Below are positions 10,816 to 20,812 of a stretch of DNA of 64,000 nucleotides, in pieces (position 1 is the stretch's first letter; every line of letters begins with the position of its first letter). The position numbers were made by a program, and so were the translations under genes. Below the pieces are notes generated by a model. It saw only the letters and a list, made by a program, of their open reading frames with translations, had not been told where the DNA came from and did no database searches. Source of the stretch: Rhynchopus sp. YZ270_cl-10 (lineage: Eukaryota > Euglenozoa > Diplonemea > Diplonemida > Diplonemidae); the NCBI GenBank assembly GCA_964035575.1, contig OZ037860.1:644689-708688 (forward strand), given 5' to 3'.

Positions 10816-11877
10816 TCACCCCAAAGGATCCCCTCCGTCGTCACCCCAGAATTGGAGTTCAGATACACCAGGTCTCATTAGGTGCGCAGCGGCGCAGTAT
10901 CGCACTGGGGTGCCGTGCTGGGTGCGGACACTGTCGATGACGCTCATATCCTCTGGAGAGAGCATGCCCCTTTTCTGTGCGCCCAGATTCTCTTCTATAC
11001 GCGACGGCGTCACGCTCTTGGGGATGACACTTACGTTGTGCTGCATCGCCCACTTCAGGACGACCTGCGCTGGCGTCAACTCATTCCGCACTGCGACACC
11101 AATCACATCACTACGCTCTATGATAGGCGTCACTTCCATTCTATTCTTTGCCGCATTCCCTGGACTCCCAATCGGACAATACGCAACAACCTGCATACCA
11201 TGTCTCTTGCAGAACGACACCAAAGCGCCTTGAGGGAGGTACGGATGCAGCTCCACCTGATTCGCTATGGGTCTGATTTTAGCAGTCTCAAAAAGACGTT
11301 CCAACTGCGCAACATTAAAGTTAGAGACCGCAAGGTGCCGTACTCTTCCAGCATCCACCTCACGTTCCATTTCACGCCAGGTCTCTGAAATGACAGCCAA
11401 ATCATCGAACCCAATATTCCCTATAGTATCCTGTCCTGGTAGCAAAGCGACCGGCCAGTGGACGTACCAGACATCAAGGTATGTCAACTGAAGGTCATTC
11501 AGTGTTTCTGTCAGCGCCTCGTGGACCCTCCGGTGATCGGTATTCCACAGCTTGGACGCTATGAAGACCTCCTCCCGCCGTAGCCCCCCGCCAAATGCCT
11601 CGCTAAAAGCGAGCCCCACCTCACGTTGGTTGCCGTACCTCGGGGAGAGGTCGATATGGCGATACCCCATGGTCAGTGCGTGCTTTACCGACTCCCCTAC
11701 CTTCCTCGCCTCTGCCCTCCAGGTTCCAAACCCAAACATTGGGATCACAGCGTGGGAGTCATACAATGTCGAAGAGCGGGTTAAAGATGAAGGAAACGAC
11801 GGCACAACGAAATACAACAGTGCGCAGACCCCTGCAAGGATGATGCCTGGGGGGAGCGGTTTCTGCCGTGGGGGCAT
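10816..11877 (-). CDS. Membrane-anchored aldo-keto reductase, 353 aa
   Basis: NAD(P)H-dependent carbonyl reductase of the AKR superfamily. The catalytic tetrad is visible in order: Asp and Tyr in GYRHIDLSPRYGN, Lys in FIASKLWNT, His in LDVWYVHWP. The cofactor-binding motif VIPKSVTPSRIEEN lies near the C-terminus, and QVELHPYLPQ is another family signature. The first ATG (11877) is chosen because the frame upstream has none. It gives an N-terminal hydrophobic helix (GIILAGVCALLYFVVPSF), unusual for this normally cytosolic family, so the enzyme is predicted to be a type II membrane protein or secreted. A Ser replaces the common Thr/Ala before the active-site Tyr region. The substrate cannot be told from sequence. 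Single exon. Confidence 0.9.
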   Translation of the reverse strand: MPPRQKPLPPGIILAGVCALLYFVVPSFPSSLTRSSTLYDSHAVIPMFGFGTWRAEARKVGESVKHALTMGYRHIDLSPRYGNQREVGLAFSEAFGGGLRREEVFIASKLWNTDHRRVHEALTETLNDLQLTYLDVWYVHWPVALLPGQDTIGNIGFDDLAVISETWREMEREVDAGRVRHLAVSNFNVAQLERLFETAKIRPIANQVELHPYLPQGALVSFCKRHGMQVVAYCPIGSPGNAAKNRMEVTPIIERSDVIGVAVRNELTPAQVVLKWAMQHNVSVIPKSVTPSRIEENLGAQKRGMLSPEDMSVIDSVRTQHGTPVRYCAAAHLMRPGVSELQFWGDDGGDPLG

Positions 11878-12399
11878 CGTTTTTGCGCAACTTTCCTGTA
11901 GGTGGAAGAGTATCGCAAGATCTTTGAAGTCACCCAGATGCAGAAAGCCCAGGAAGCAATAAACAGAAGCCAAAAAAACCAGCTAAGATAGGAGCACATC
12001 CCCAAACCTTGGGGAATTCGACAAAGGTGGCGGTTAGTGAAAGAGGCAACGCTCTGAACGGGAAAGAACAAAATTTGTTAGAAGCATACTATTGGATAAC
12101 CTCTGAGAGCAGCTCCACTTCAGTCAAAATGGCAGACCCAAGCACGAAAAAAAGCCACCCTCAAACCACCATGATGAGAACCAAATAGCGACACCTCGTT
12201 GGCCTTTGACTAGAAAATCATGAATAGAAGAAAAAGGGTTGTGGGGGGGGGAATATGGCGGTCTTATATTTCTACCAAAGAAGAGGCCTCAAGAGTAGCA
12301 TTTCATTGTTTTTTTTTTTTTACACTTTCGTTCAGGGGCCTTCTTTATATTGGATCAGCGTAGCGTCTTTGCAAACATGAAGGAAAATAATAGTAATAT

Positions 12400-12494
12400 C
12401 AGATGAACATAAAGCATGCTTACTATGCATAGTCACCATAGAATAAAAGAAAAGAAGAGAAATGGGTAAGATGATCCTCAACCGGTCTTACCTT
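12400..12494 (-). repeat. Two diverged family A-like hairpins
   Basis: The first (12400-12439) keeps outer arms GGTGACTATG/CATAAAGTTCATC-like with a changed inner part. The second (12465-12494) is a clean GGTAAG/CTTACC hairpin containing GATGATCCT. The relation to family A is likely for the first and weak for the second. Confidence 0.4.
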
Positions 12495-13084
12495 GAAGAT
12501 AAAGTTTCGGCAGTGCGAAAGTACAATACCGGACTATTTTCAAAAAAAAATAAAAAAAAAAGAAGAAGAAGAAAAAAATGCAGACACTTCATGATTGAGC
12601 GTACTCACCATAGCGTAGGAGGCCCATCTCATTTTGATCCTGAGCTTGCCGGGTGTTTGCCGACCGCCAAACATCGGAAAATTCAGGATAAAAATTTGGT
12701 GGGAGGCACAGGAAATCATAACAAAAGACATGTAATATCAATGAAGACACGTTTCTAAAGCCGATTGCCCCAAAGGGCATTTTCGCCTCTTAGAAAAAAA
12801 GAGAAAAAAGGTACAGCAAACACACAGTACACCTCGCAACAATAAAACACATACAGAAGGGGAAAAAACTCGCGTACAGACACATCGCATAGAAGGAGAG
12901 AGGGTGGGAAGGGGCAGAACAACAAAAACGAAGTCGATGCATAGAGATGCAAAAACGCCTCTGGGACACAAGGCGCATAGGCAACTGACCCTCCATGGGG
13001 GGGGGGAGAAATGTGTGTGCAGACCACTTACGTGGACGCTGACCGTTTTTTGAGATTATCAACAATGGGGGGAAAAGAAAGGGA

Positions 13085-13131
13085 AAGTTGAAAGTGCAAA
13101 CGCCCCACCGTTCAGCGGACACAGGCACTAG
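13085..13131 (-). repeat. Family B hairpin
   Basis: Sense strand AGTGCCTGTGTCCGCTGAA then GGGGCGTTTGCACTTTCAACTTTC. Stem AGTGC/GCACT with GCC/GGC inside. Intergenic, upstream of the PDZ gene's 3' neighbour. Confidence 0.7.
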
Positions 13132-13524
13132 AAAACAGTTCTCCCTCGGGGCTATTGGAAGTGGAAACACCCTTTTATGGATGCAAGACATCAATACAAA
13201 AGGAAAGTCGCGGTGATAAATGACCTCACACCTCGCAGAGTGATCTTAGTAAACCCATCGAATCTCTCTTTGCCATTTGGACAGTTTTCCCTTTTTTTTG
13301 TGAAAACTCAGGTACAACAACAATATACCACCACACGCCCCCCACCCTCCGACTTTGTTATATTTTTTGTGATCTACGTTTGAGATGACTTCTCCCTACA
13401 CTCAACAAGGATAATAGGATAACACAACAGAACCATTCTACAAAGTTAAACTCGGGGTATTTTATATCCAAAGAAACCACAAAAAGAACACTCAGAAAGT
13501 CCAAGCTTCCTGAAAACAGCCTCT

Positions 13525-14484
13525 CTAAAAAATATTTTGTGGCGGGAGTGTTATGTTGCTGAGACCTACTGTCGGATCGCCCACCCCATCGCGTGTTGTG
13601 AGATGTGATCGTCGGTGATGACTGTCCAACCCTCTATCAGCATCCCCAATATCCGCCGCCATCGCATGAATCCTCCCATTCGCATCCCCTATCACATCGT
13701 GAGTAAACTTCGCGGGAGATCGGTCGACTGCGAAGAAGGTGGAGGTGGGGTAGAGGTTTTCTATTACCTCCTCGCTTCGGGGGTGGTTGGGGGGGTATGT
13801 CGGCACATGCACCATTCCTACACGCGCACACACCGCCTCCGACCGCGCACGCGCGCTATGCACCGAGGTCTTCACCGAATTCGCTATGTCATACTCCACA
13901 GCTCTATACAAAGGAGTGCTCGACGGCGGGAGTGGCTCCATCCTTCCCTCCATGGGGGGATGCAGATAGGTCGGGGGATACGCCGCAGCAGGTGTCGCCA
14001 CCGCATGCCGCAGTGCACCAGGCCGCCACGACGCGTCTTCCACAATAGAACCAAACTGTAATGTGACAAACCCAGAGTTCTGTAAATTTTCTAATGTGTC
14101 AAGAAGATGGGCCGCGTCGTTCATGGCAACGCTATTGACGTGGGTGAGACGGAGGCCAAGAAAGCGTTGGGCGCCTGCAGCAGAGGCAGGGGAGTTTGGT
14201 TTTACATCAGCAAGCATCATACTGTCAAGAACACAGCCAAGCCCTTCCCCGCGGTGGCGGATGATGGTAACAACATTATGCTGATCGGCACTCCGTCTAG
14301 TAGGCGACTGCGAACGAAGTGCTGTGTACGGTGTCGCCACCGGCCCAGTAGATTGAACCCTCAACCCCCCAGCACTACCAAAGAACTCATGTCTCGGCCC
14401 GCACATCACACCCGATTGATCGGGTGTATGTGCACGACCCTCATTGTATAACAGCACACCTCCTGTGGAGCTGTTGCTTGGCAT
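13525..14484 (-). CDS. PDZ-domain protein, 319 aa
   Basis: Single exon with ATG at 14484. Residues about 70-145 form a PDZ fold: a VVTIIRHRGEGLGCVLD start with a GLG carboxylate-binding loop, VKPNSPASAAG in the position of the usual hydrophobic-P-x-S-P-A motif, then LRLTHVNSVAM and a C-terminal strand FVTLQFG. PDZ domains bind C-terminal peptides of partner proteins. The flanks (residues 1-68 and 150-319) are rich in Pro, Ser and His, probably disordered, with no second domain seen. There is no signal peptide or transmembrane helix. Partners are unknown. Confidence 0.75.
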   Translation of the reverse strand: MPSNSSTGGVLLYNEGRAHTPDQSGVMCGPRHEFFGSAGGLRVQSTGPVATPYTALRSQSPTRRSADQHNVVTIIRHRGEGLGCVLDSMMLADVKPNSPASAAGAQRFLGLRLTHVNSVAMNDAAHLLDTLENLQNSGFVTLQFGSIVEDASWRPGALRHAVATPAAAYPPTYLHPPMEGRMEPLPPSSTPLYRAVEYDIANSVKTSVHSARARSEAVCARVGMVHVPTYPPNHPRSEEVIENLYPTSTFFAVDRSPAKFTHDVIGDANGRIHAMAADIGDADRGLDSHHRRSHLTTRDGVGDPTVGLSNITLPPQNIF

Positions 14485-14809
14485 TCCCTGAAGGTGATAA
14501 AAGGGGAATGAAAAGGTCGATTTCCAACCCTAGGTTTGTAGGGGGGTGGGGGTGGAGGGGGGGGAAGAGAAAGAATGTAAAGTCGTTTTTTTTGTTTTTT
14601 TTTTGTGTAAAGCGAGAAAAGAGATATTCTTAAAAAATAGTGTGACACCATTTTCAAAGAGAATAAAAAAAAAAAAATGAAACTAAAGTAGACTCTTTCT
14701 TTAGTCCATCTTTTTGAGAAGAATCCGAGACTTTAAAAAAACCTCTTTTTTTTTGAAGTTTTTTTGGAGAATTTTTTTTGCCTCCCCTCCCCTTCCCCCA
14801 CTCAAATTT
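14485..14809. other. Intergenic, A/T runs only
   Basis: About 325 bases of poly-A and poly-T tracts and a G-rich run. I see no gene or clear repeat copy in it. Confidence 0.6.
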
Positions 14810-15409
14810 TCAGGGAAAGGCTTCATTTGCACTGAAGCTTTCAATCGCTCTGAGGAGGTCTGCTGCGTCGGAGGTGTTTCTTGCTGGGTTTCCTAGCATG
14901 GCCCTCAACGCTCTGGTGATGAAGGCAACTGAGGGGCCTGCATCGGGCTTGGCAAGCACTTCCCCCCAGAGCTTTGTCCCTTCGTACAGCATTCCGAGGG
15001 CTTTGTCAGACATGGTCGGATCGTTGAGCCATGAGGCGAGGACAGGGAGGAGGCCGGTAAAGAGGTCCCCTCCCAGGGAGCGCCAGCGGGTGAGCCCTAC
15101 CGAGCTGAGAAGGGCCCGCAGGTCGGGCTCAGAGGCGCGGGCAAGGCAAGAAGCAACTTCTTCACGAAGGGGGCGTTGGGTGGGCTCGGCAGTGCGTGGG
15201 GCGCTGTGAGGGGGTGGTGTAGTGGTGGTGGTGGTGGTGTTGGCCTCAGCGTCGTCGATGTGCATGCGGGAGATGAGCTCGCTGATCTGCACAATAGCAG
15301 CGTTGTGCTGCCTGTGCCATGTCAAAGACTGCCGATGAAACTGTTCGATCCTCGTACTCTGCTTCTCCAGCATCTGGATCGCCTCCTCGATAGACACCTT
15401 CAACGTCAT
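14810..15409 (-). CDS. Hypothetical protein with N-terminal coiled coil, 199 aa
   Basis: ATG at 15409 is the first in frame. Residues 1-50 (MTLKVSIEEAIQMLEKQS..) form an amphipathic helix, probably coiled coil. A Thr/Pro-rich linker follows (a run of Thr then PPP, residues 57-75). Residues 85-195 are helical and globular (EVASCLARASEPDLRALLSS.., ..ALGMLYEGTKLWGEVLAKP..). There is no membrane segment. No family was recognised; the helical C-terminal half could be an armadillo/HEAT-like fold, but this is only an impression. Confidence 0.7.
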   Translation of the reverse strand: MTLKVSIEEAIQMLEKQSTRIEQFHRQSLTWHRQHNAAIVQISELISRMHIDDAEANTTTTTTTPPPHSAPRTAEPTQRPLREEVASCLARASEPDLRALLSSVGLTRWRSLGGDLFTGLLPVLASWLNDPTMSDKALGMLYEGTKLWGEVLAKPDAGPSVAFITRALRAMLGNPARNTSDAADLLRAIESFSANEAFP

Positions 15410-16184
15410 TAGGTGAGGTTTAGAAACTTTGAAGCTTTGAAACAAAAATATAATCTGGAAGAAAACGTTTTGGTGGAGAGGAAGGAGAAGGAGAGGAGGT
15501 AATTAGTCAATATTGGTGGTAAAATAAGAGGGAAGGGGAGTGGGGTGGGAGGGGAGTTTTATTTTTTTTCTCTTTTTGTTTGATGAACGAACGGATAAAG
15601 AAAGGGGGCATTTTTTATGTTTTGTTTTTTTTTTCTTTTGTTTTTTGCTGACGGAAGTATAAAAAGGGGGGGAGACACACATACACAAAAAAAAATAGAT
15701 GTGACTTTGACAAAAAAAAAGAAAAGAAAAATGTCGGAAAAAAATTAAAACGGGATCAGAAAGGAGTTTTTATTGGCACTAAAAACGGCACCAATTTTAA
15801 AAAAAGTCCGTCCGGAATGTATGATTCCTCATTCCGGTGAGGGGAAGGGGGGTCAAAATAACAATACCTGGGGTTGTTTTTAGGAGTTTTTTTTCTCTCT
15901 GTTTTGCAAATTTTGCGGATTTAAATAACCCCCCTCCCTTGAGAACCCCCCTTCCCAGAAGGTTTTTCCGTTCTGACCGACTTTGATATGAAAATGAAAG
16001 GATAGATGTGACTAACTGATACCCCGCACTTGCAGTGTTCATGTGCACTTGACACAACGCACCTGCACACATGCCCCCTATTGAATAGCTCCAGCACTAC
16101 CATATGCCCGACGGCCTCTGGTAGGACCCCAACCCCCACGCACCGAGGCGCCACGCAAAGCCCCACACCTAACGTGTCCTGACA
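15410..16184. other. Intergenic region
   Basis: About 775 bases with low-complexity A/T and G runs. It lies between the unknown 199-aa gene and the last exon of RRP15. No gene seen. Confidence 0.5.
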
Positions 16185-17189
16185 CTATTTCTTGTGTCTA
16201 GGCCTTTTGGCTTTCGGGGGTGCGTTCTCTTCTTGTTTCTTCGCTTTGTCTTCATCCTGTTGGGTGTAATTTTTTGATAAATTGTTGGAGTAGTGTAGTT
16301 GCCTCGGTTGTGCCGACAGACACCAAATTGTAAGCTTTAAAAGAGAAGTTGAAAGTGCAAACGCCTGTTCATCATGTCGGACGCAGGCGCAGTATAAATA
16401 GTACTCCGCTAACCGTAAAGGTCTTCCGGATCGGACAAAAAGGTGCTAAAATTAATTGAATTTCCATACCAAATGCTTCTTGCTCTCTCCTCCTTTTCTC
16501 AACATGTCGAGGAACTTCGACCGGGTGACCTCCTCTTGGGAGACCGTGTGCACCTTTGTTTTGGGGAGTGACTCGCCGAGGGTCTCTGTGTCACGGCTGG
16601 TGGAGGTGGGCTCGGGTGCGGAAGACTTCTGTGCAACGGTGACGGCGTTGAAGAGACGTACGACACCCTTGGTTGCGACACGGCGCAAGCTCTTTTCGTA
16701 GTCTGGGCGCAGCAGACTCGGCACCTCACGGCCGTGCGCCTGCGAGAGGACGTGCTTTTTGAGGTCGCGCTTCTCTCTGATACGCCGTTTCTTTGTGGAC
16801 TCATCTTCGCTTGCCTCCGACTCACTCGACTCGCTGACGTACCCCTGCCCTCCCTCCACCTCAAAGGCACGCTTTCTCTTCACCCTCTTCTTTTCTAGCC
16901 TTCTCTTCACCCGTTCCTCATGTTTCTGCTCTTTCAAACTGTAGCCCCCAAGGAAGCCCTCACCATCACGAAGCACCCGCGCCACTGCTGCGCCAAAGAC
17001 CTGCGAGTCATCTGGTGCTGCTGTCTGCACCGGCACCGGGGCCTCGTCAACCGAGGACACACTGTGTGCATCTTCCTGTGCTGCTGCGCCAGTGTGTGCC
17101 TCCTCCTCCTCCTCTCCTGGCCCGACACGTCTCTTCTCCAAGTCGCTCAGTGTTTTTCTGTAACGTTTTTCGCCTTTACGTGCGGGCAT
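16185..17189 (-). CDS. RRP15: RRP15-like ribosomal RNA processing protein, 2 exons, 263 aa
   Basis: Nucleolar protein needed for large-subunit pre-rRNA processing in yeast and animals. Exon 1 is 17189-16470 and exon 2 is 16256-16185, both phase 0. The short last exon encodes a Lys/Arg-rich tail ending PKAKRPRHKK. Family signatures: the central basic helix KHEERVKRRLEKKRVKR, then LRRVATKGVVRLFNAV, the most conserved part of Rrp15, then a KFLDMLRKG tail. The N-terminal 80 residues are acidic and disordered, as in homologues. ATG 17189 (MPARKGEKRYRK) is used because the frame upstream of it lacks an ATG context and reads low complexity. The 213-base intron holds a family B hairpin and a family D repeat. 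Confidence 0.85.
16270..16318 (-). repeat. Family D repeat at the 3' end of the RRP15 intron
   Basis: Sense strand GGCACAACCGAGGCAACTAC, then ACTACTCCAACAATTTATCA and an A run, followed at once by the acceptor ACACCCAACAG. The repeat directly abuts the splice acceptor. Confidence 0.7.
16345..16394 (-). repeat. Family B hairpin in the RRP15 intron
   Basis: Sense strand TGCGCCTGCGTCCGACAT.. then CAGGCGTTTGCACTTTCAAC. Stem GCCTG/CAGGC plus flanking TGCGC/GTTTGCA. Same orientation as the gene. Confidence 0.75.
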
Positions 17190-17762
17190 CGTTTTATTTG
17201 TGTTTGACCCAATCCCGCTGGAAGAAAAAAGGATGTATGGGTCGAGGCAAAATAGTGAGAAAAAATGACGTTGTGAGAAACCAAGGTGCATTTTTTTTAC
17301 TTTGGGCCCCTTGCCCAATAAATATTTTCAGTATTACCCTTCTTCTCCCCAACTTCAACAATCCCTCAACCAAATACGTTTTCTACCTGTCACCCTTTTT
17401 TTTTTGAAAAGATAACAATACCTCAGGGCACACCGCCTTCCCTATACAGGAATTATATTTTGCAGGCGACACCTTTTCAAGGAGACCAATACGGTTAGTG
17501 AAGTTTCTATGGGTTGCAGCAGTCTGAAACAGAAGAGAGAACAATCGAACTAGAACCTCACCGCGAAGAATGCGCACGAGACACTTTCCGGATGGGACGG
17601 ATGTGCACCACTACAAAAAAAAAAGACAATTCTGAGCACCACCTACATAGCACTAATCTCTGTAATAATAAATGTCACCATGCCCAATGTTGGTTGAAGC
17701 TCACTACGCATATCCTCAACTCGAGCAGATTTATTTTATGAAAACTATTTTTTCTTTCAACC
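17190..17762. other. Intergenic region
   Basis: About 570 bases upstream of RRP15 and downstream of the small 109-aa gene. No further gene or repeat recognised. Confidence 0.5.
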
Positions 17763-18092
17763 TCAAGAATTCACTATCACCGCTTGGAGCGAGGCTTCAA
17801 GGTGAAACGATGTTGGGGTTGTCCGACCTGGGTTTGTTTTGTGAAGAAGCCTTTCCAGAGAGGCTTGGAGGATGGGACCTGCGTCGGCCATGCTTGAGAG
17901 GTGTGGGTGGGCTGGGCAGGGGAGGTCTACTGAAAGCTCGCAGTGTAGCGAGGTTGGACACATGGTGCGCACAGCGCACACAACCTGTGTGTCATGGTCA
18001 CCTGTCCCTACCAATAGCTTGACACCCTCATGCACTACTTCTATCTCACCTTCTTCAAACCCCTCATCACAAAACAGCCTAAGCACAGCCAT
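17763..18092 (-). CDS. Small hypothetical protein, 109 aa, possibly with an upstream exon
   Basis: Frame from ATG 18092 (MAVLRLFCDEGFEEGEIEVV..) to the stop at 17763. The residues look like a real soluble protein with alternating acidic and hydrophobic stretches and several Cys (VVCAVRTMCPTSLHCELS). An alternative is that ATG 18092 is inside an intron: a GTTAGT donor near 18204 and a CTTAG acceptor near 18080 would join an upstream exon in frame. No family was recognised. Confidence 0.45.
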   Translation of the reverse strand: MAVLRLFCDEGFEEGEIEVVHEGVKLLVGTGDHDTQVVCAVRTMCPTSLHCELSVDLPCPAHPHLSSMADAGPILQASLERLLHKTNPGRTTPTSFHLEASLQAVIVNS

Positions 18093-19027
18093 AGAGAGAA
18101 TAGAACAGCGAATGAAGCTAATAATTCTAATAAAGCAACTTTGTTTTGTAAAGTGTGTAAATATTCTGTGTTTTGATATTGTATGCAATGCGCTGCCACT
18201 AACCTGGTCGTAGGAAACCTCTAAAAAAAAAGGGGTTTTCCGATTGCTCAATTACCCCCTGTTGGAGAGAGGGGGGTGATTGCATCAGAGGAACTATTTT
18301 CTCCTTGGTTATGTTTGTAGGTAAAAGTGTCACTTGTCGTTCCCTCACCCCCCCTTCTTGTAGTTGTTTGATGCGTTGACGCTTCCACACACACTAAAAA
18401 TCACCTGTTGGGTGGTGGTGTTGCGGAGCACGGTTGGGTGAGTGAACGACGTGACACTTTCCGCTCACAAGGTAGTGTGCGCAATAAAAAAAAAGATTCA
18501 GAGGGGGTACCCTCTTGTGGGTTTAGAGGTCTGGTGGGGAGGATGGGGGAGGGAGTAAAAAAGAGAAGGGACGCGCTTTTTTTTTGTTGGGAGGAACAGA
18601 GTTATACAAAGTATGGAATAAACTACGGCTTGCGGGTTCACCCTCCCCTGCCTTTCACAATGTTGTGTAATCAGAGGGGAGCGCGCGCAGCGACCGCTTT
18701 TGGGGGAGGGAAAGCTCGAAACCCCAAATCACCCCCCGTTTTTTGGCAAAAAGGGGTGATTGGCGAGAGTCCTGAGCGGGACAGTGTTTCCGCGACCCAA
18801 AAATCGGACGAAGTTCGTCCGGTAGGAAAAAAAAAAAAAAAAACTGCCGGACGAAGTTCGTCCGGACGAAGTTCATCCGGGGAGTGGGAAAAATGGGTGG
18901 GGAGAGGGCCCGGGGTACATTGTAAAGTGGACGAGTGGGGTGCGGCCCCGCAGGGGACGCACCCCACCCCGTATAGAAAAATAAAGGCCTCCCCTCTTTG
19001 GCGTCGCGCAGATCTGCGGCCGCACTT
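18093..19027. other. Region upstream of the hAT remnant, with nested palindromes
   Basis: About 930 bases. At 18786-18881 the palindrome GGACGAAGTTCGTCC occurs twice, with a third imperfect unit attached, around a long A run. Probably part of the transposon whose transposase fragment follows. No host gene seen. Confidence 0.5.
18786..18881. repeat. Clustered palindromes (CGGACGAAGTTCGTCCG)
   Basis: Two perfect copies of CGGACGAAGTTCGTCCG and one imperfect unit (GGACGAAGTTCATCC), arranged around an 18-base A run. They likely belong to the hAT-type element at 19028-19483. Confidence 0.7.
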
Positions 19028-19483
19028 ATGGTATCCCCCTCTATCATTCCCCTCAAACCCTTTGCGGGTTTGCGCACGGAGTACAGCATTGAACAGCTAG
19101 GCAGATTGTACGACCAGTTCTTCACCCCCCACAAACTGTCCTACATGCATCACGATGTCGTGGGCGGGGATGCGCTGAAGCCGGTGTACAGCGACACCGC
19201 TGAACGGAAGCAGTTCCAGACAGCCAGTATTGTGCAGGGGGTTGAATTCAGTGACCTGTTGGCAGAGTGGCAAGAGCTCAAGTCGGCGTTGAGGGTGTGC
19301 ACCTCAATGACAACTCTTCATGACGTTCTGATGTATGTTGAGCTCAATGAGGAAGGTGACACCGAGTACCCTCAGATGAGGACGTTACTCCGTCTCTTGT
19401 TCACTCTTCCTGTGGGTACAAGCACAGCTGAGCGCTTATTCCACCACCCGCCACGCTTTGTTTTCGAGTATCTCGTAACGTGA
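19028..19483 (+). pseudogene. hAT-family transposase C-terminal fragment
   Basis: The only convincing plus-strand coding sequence. The frame from ATG 19028 encodes about 151 residues ending in TLLRLLFTLPVGTSTAERLF. This is the hAT dimerisation motif (normally L-x-x-LA..P-x-S-x-x-x-ERxFS), found at the C-terminus of all hAT transposases. The N-terminal BED finger and the catalytic half are absent in the window, so this is a remnant of a DNA transposon. GC-rich inverted motifs lie on both sides (18786-18881 and the GGCGCGCGAAGCGCGCC palindrome near 19550). Host domestication is possible, but nothing in the sequence shows it. Confidence 0.7.
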
Positions 19484-20034
19484 GTTTCTCACCTGTTGTG
19501 TCTCACGAAAGACCGTCGAGACAACTCCGCCGGAGGCCCCCGACCCGGCGCGCGAAGCGCGCCGGGCTCGACCTGTATTGTGTTAAGCACTAGTAAAAAA
19601 AATTTTTTTGGGGGGAAAAAAAAACTCGTCCGCCCCCTTCGAAAACACCGGAAGAACGCGGAAACCCTGGCGGGGGAACACAAAAAAAAAAAAAAAAGAG
19701 AAAAATTTATAAGATGAACCTAAGCCTGCTTAGTCACCTTAAAGGGTGGGGTTCATATAAAATCTAGAGAGGGGTAAAGAAATACGTGAAAGGCGATAAC
19801 GTGTCGACGCATTCACCTTTCACGTTTTCTTTGGAAAAAAAAGCTGAAAGAAATACAAAGAGTACAATCGTGAGAAAGGGGTGAGGTGGGTTGGATATGG
19901 TATAAAAGGGGAAAGAAAATGTGAAAGATGACTGGGTCACAAGGGTGTGCCTGCCATCTTTAGAAGTAAGCACCTTTTGAACAATAGGGAAATAAGTACA
20001 GAAAAATCTATCAAAGGTGCGTCTCAAGGAGACA
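19484..20034. other. Intergenic region with family A hairpin
   Basis: Contains the GGCGCGCGAAGCGCGCC palindrome near 19550, probably the tail of the hAT-type element, a family A hairpin at 19705-19740, and about 290 bases without a gene. Confidence 0.5.
19705..19740 (-). repeat. Family A hairpin, loop deleted
   Basis: Sense strand AAGGTGACTAAGCAGGCTTA then GGTTCATCTTATAAATTT. Both stems are perfect, but the usual 7-base loop is reduced to 2-4 bases. Confidence 0.75.
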
Positions 20035-20792
20035 TCAACGGAAGTGCGATGTAGGGCGTGCAGTGTTGGATGGTGCGCTGGGCTTCACTGTCACCACTCC
20101 GGCATATCCCTGTGGTAAAAGCAGTTGTGTGGAAAACGAAGAAAAAATGAAGAAGTCGAAAGATGAACAATCAACCTGAAATATGAAACAACGAGAAGAG
20201 AAAAGGGTCACATACGTCGCGAATCTCACGCTCACGTCTCTGGTAGTATTCGTCCTGGGAGTGGTCCTGTGGGTTTGGAGAATGAATAAAAGTACAAAAG
20301 TAAAAAACTGCCCTCAACAGATCATAAATCATAAATCATACCGGTGCAAACGAACGGCTGTTGCGTTGGTTCTGTGGGTATGCGTTTCCAAAGTGGTTTG
20401 GGTAGCCACCACCCATGCCAGGCATGCAGCATCCTCCACCACCCATCTGTCCAGGCATCATCCCGCGCTGCTGCATCCCCATCTGGCCCATTTGGCCCAT
20501 CTGACCCATCTGGCAGGGGTCGTTTGTCATCATGGAACCCACGTTGGCTGGTCCATAGAAGCCGTGCGGGCTCCCTTTTGCGTCGTATTCAGGCGATGCA
20601 GAGTAACGTCCACCCCAGTCAATCATTGTCACAGTGCTGGTTCCGGAGGCCTGCCCACCCGTCATCCAGCCTTGCCCGTTGGGGACTGCACCGAGACCAC
20701 CCATGTTGCCCATGGGCATCCCCATCCCCATGCCACCCATGCCACCCTGCTGCATGGGGAAGCCTCCCATACCCATGCCTCCCATGCCTCCG
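20018..20792 (-). repeat. Segmental duplication, copy 1
   Basis: About 770 bases nearly identical to 23072-23840, covering the last part of exon 1, both introns and exons 2-3 of a Gly/Met-rich gene. Differences are a few substitutions and small intron indels. Homology stops abruptly on both sides. Confidence 0.9.
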
Positions 20793-20812
20793 CAAGCGCC
20801 GCCGCAAACCAT
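20035..20812 (-). CDS. Gly/Met-rich protein, 5'-truncated duplicate, 198 aa
   Basis: Exons 20812-20342, 20266-20216, 20109-20035, all phase 0, introns GTATGA..CCCACAG and GTATGT..ACCACAG. Residues 1-35 are repeats of GGMGMG. Then comes a central part with TVTMIDWGGRYSASPEYD, then four QMG repeats and a Cys/Gly/Met tract, and a basic C-terminus DEYYQRREREIRD..PTSHFR. It duplicates the gene at 23091-24159 but lacks the first 100 residues of that protein. Translation would start at a new ATG (MVCGGACGG) just past the breakpoint. No known domain; the function is unknown for both copies. Whether this copy is expressed cannot be told. Confidence 0.7.

Larger units (their letters stand above)
11878..13524. 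other. 1.6-kb intergenic region with hairpin repeats
   Basis: Contains diverged family A-like hairpins near 12400-12439 and 12465-12494, a family B-like fragment near 12948-12980, and a good family B copy at 13085-13131. No convincing exon was found on either strand. Confidence 0.5.

Noticed and set aside
16198-16212. GGCCTTTTGGC, resembling the start of U2 snRNA
   Set aside because: It lies in the last exon of RRP15, where the opposite strand encodes PKAKRPRHKK. The U2 branch-site region is absent.
18408-19100. Plus-strand frame of 230 codons running into the hAT remnant
   Set aside because: Runs through palindromes and an A run and is not in the transposase frame; no transposase motif in it.
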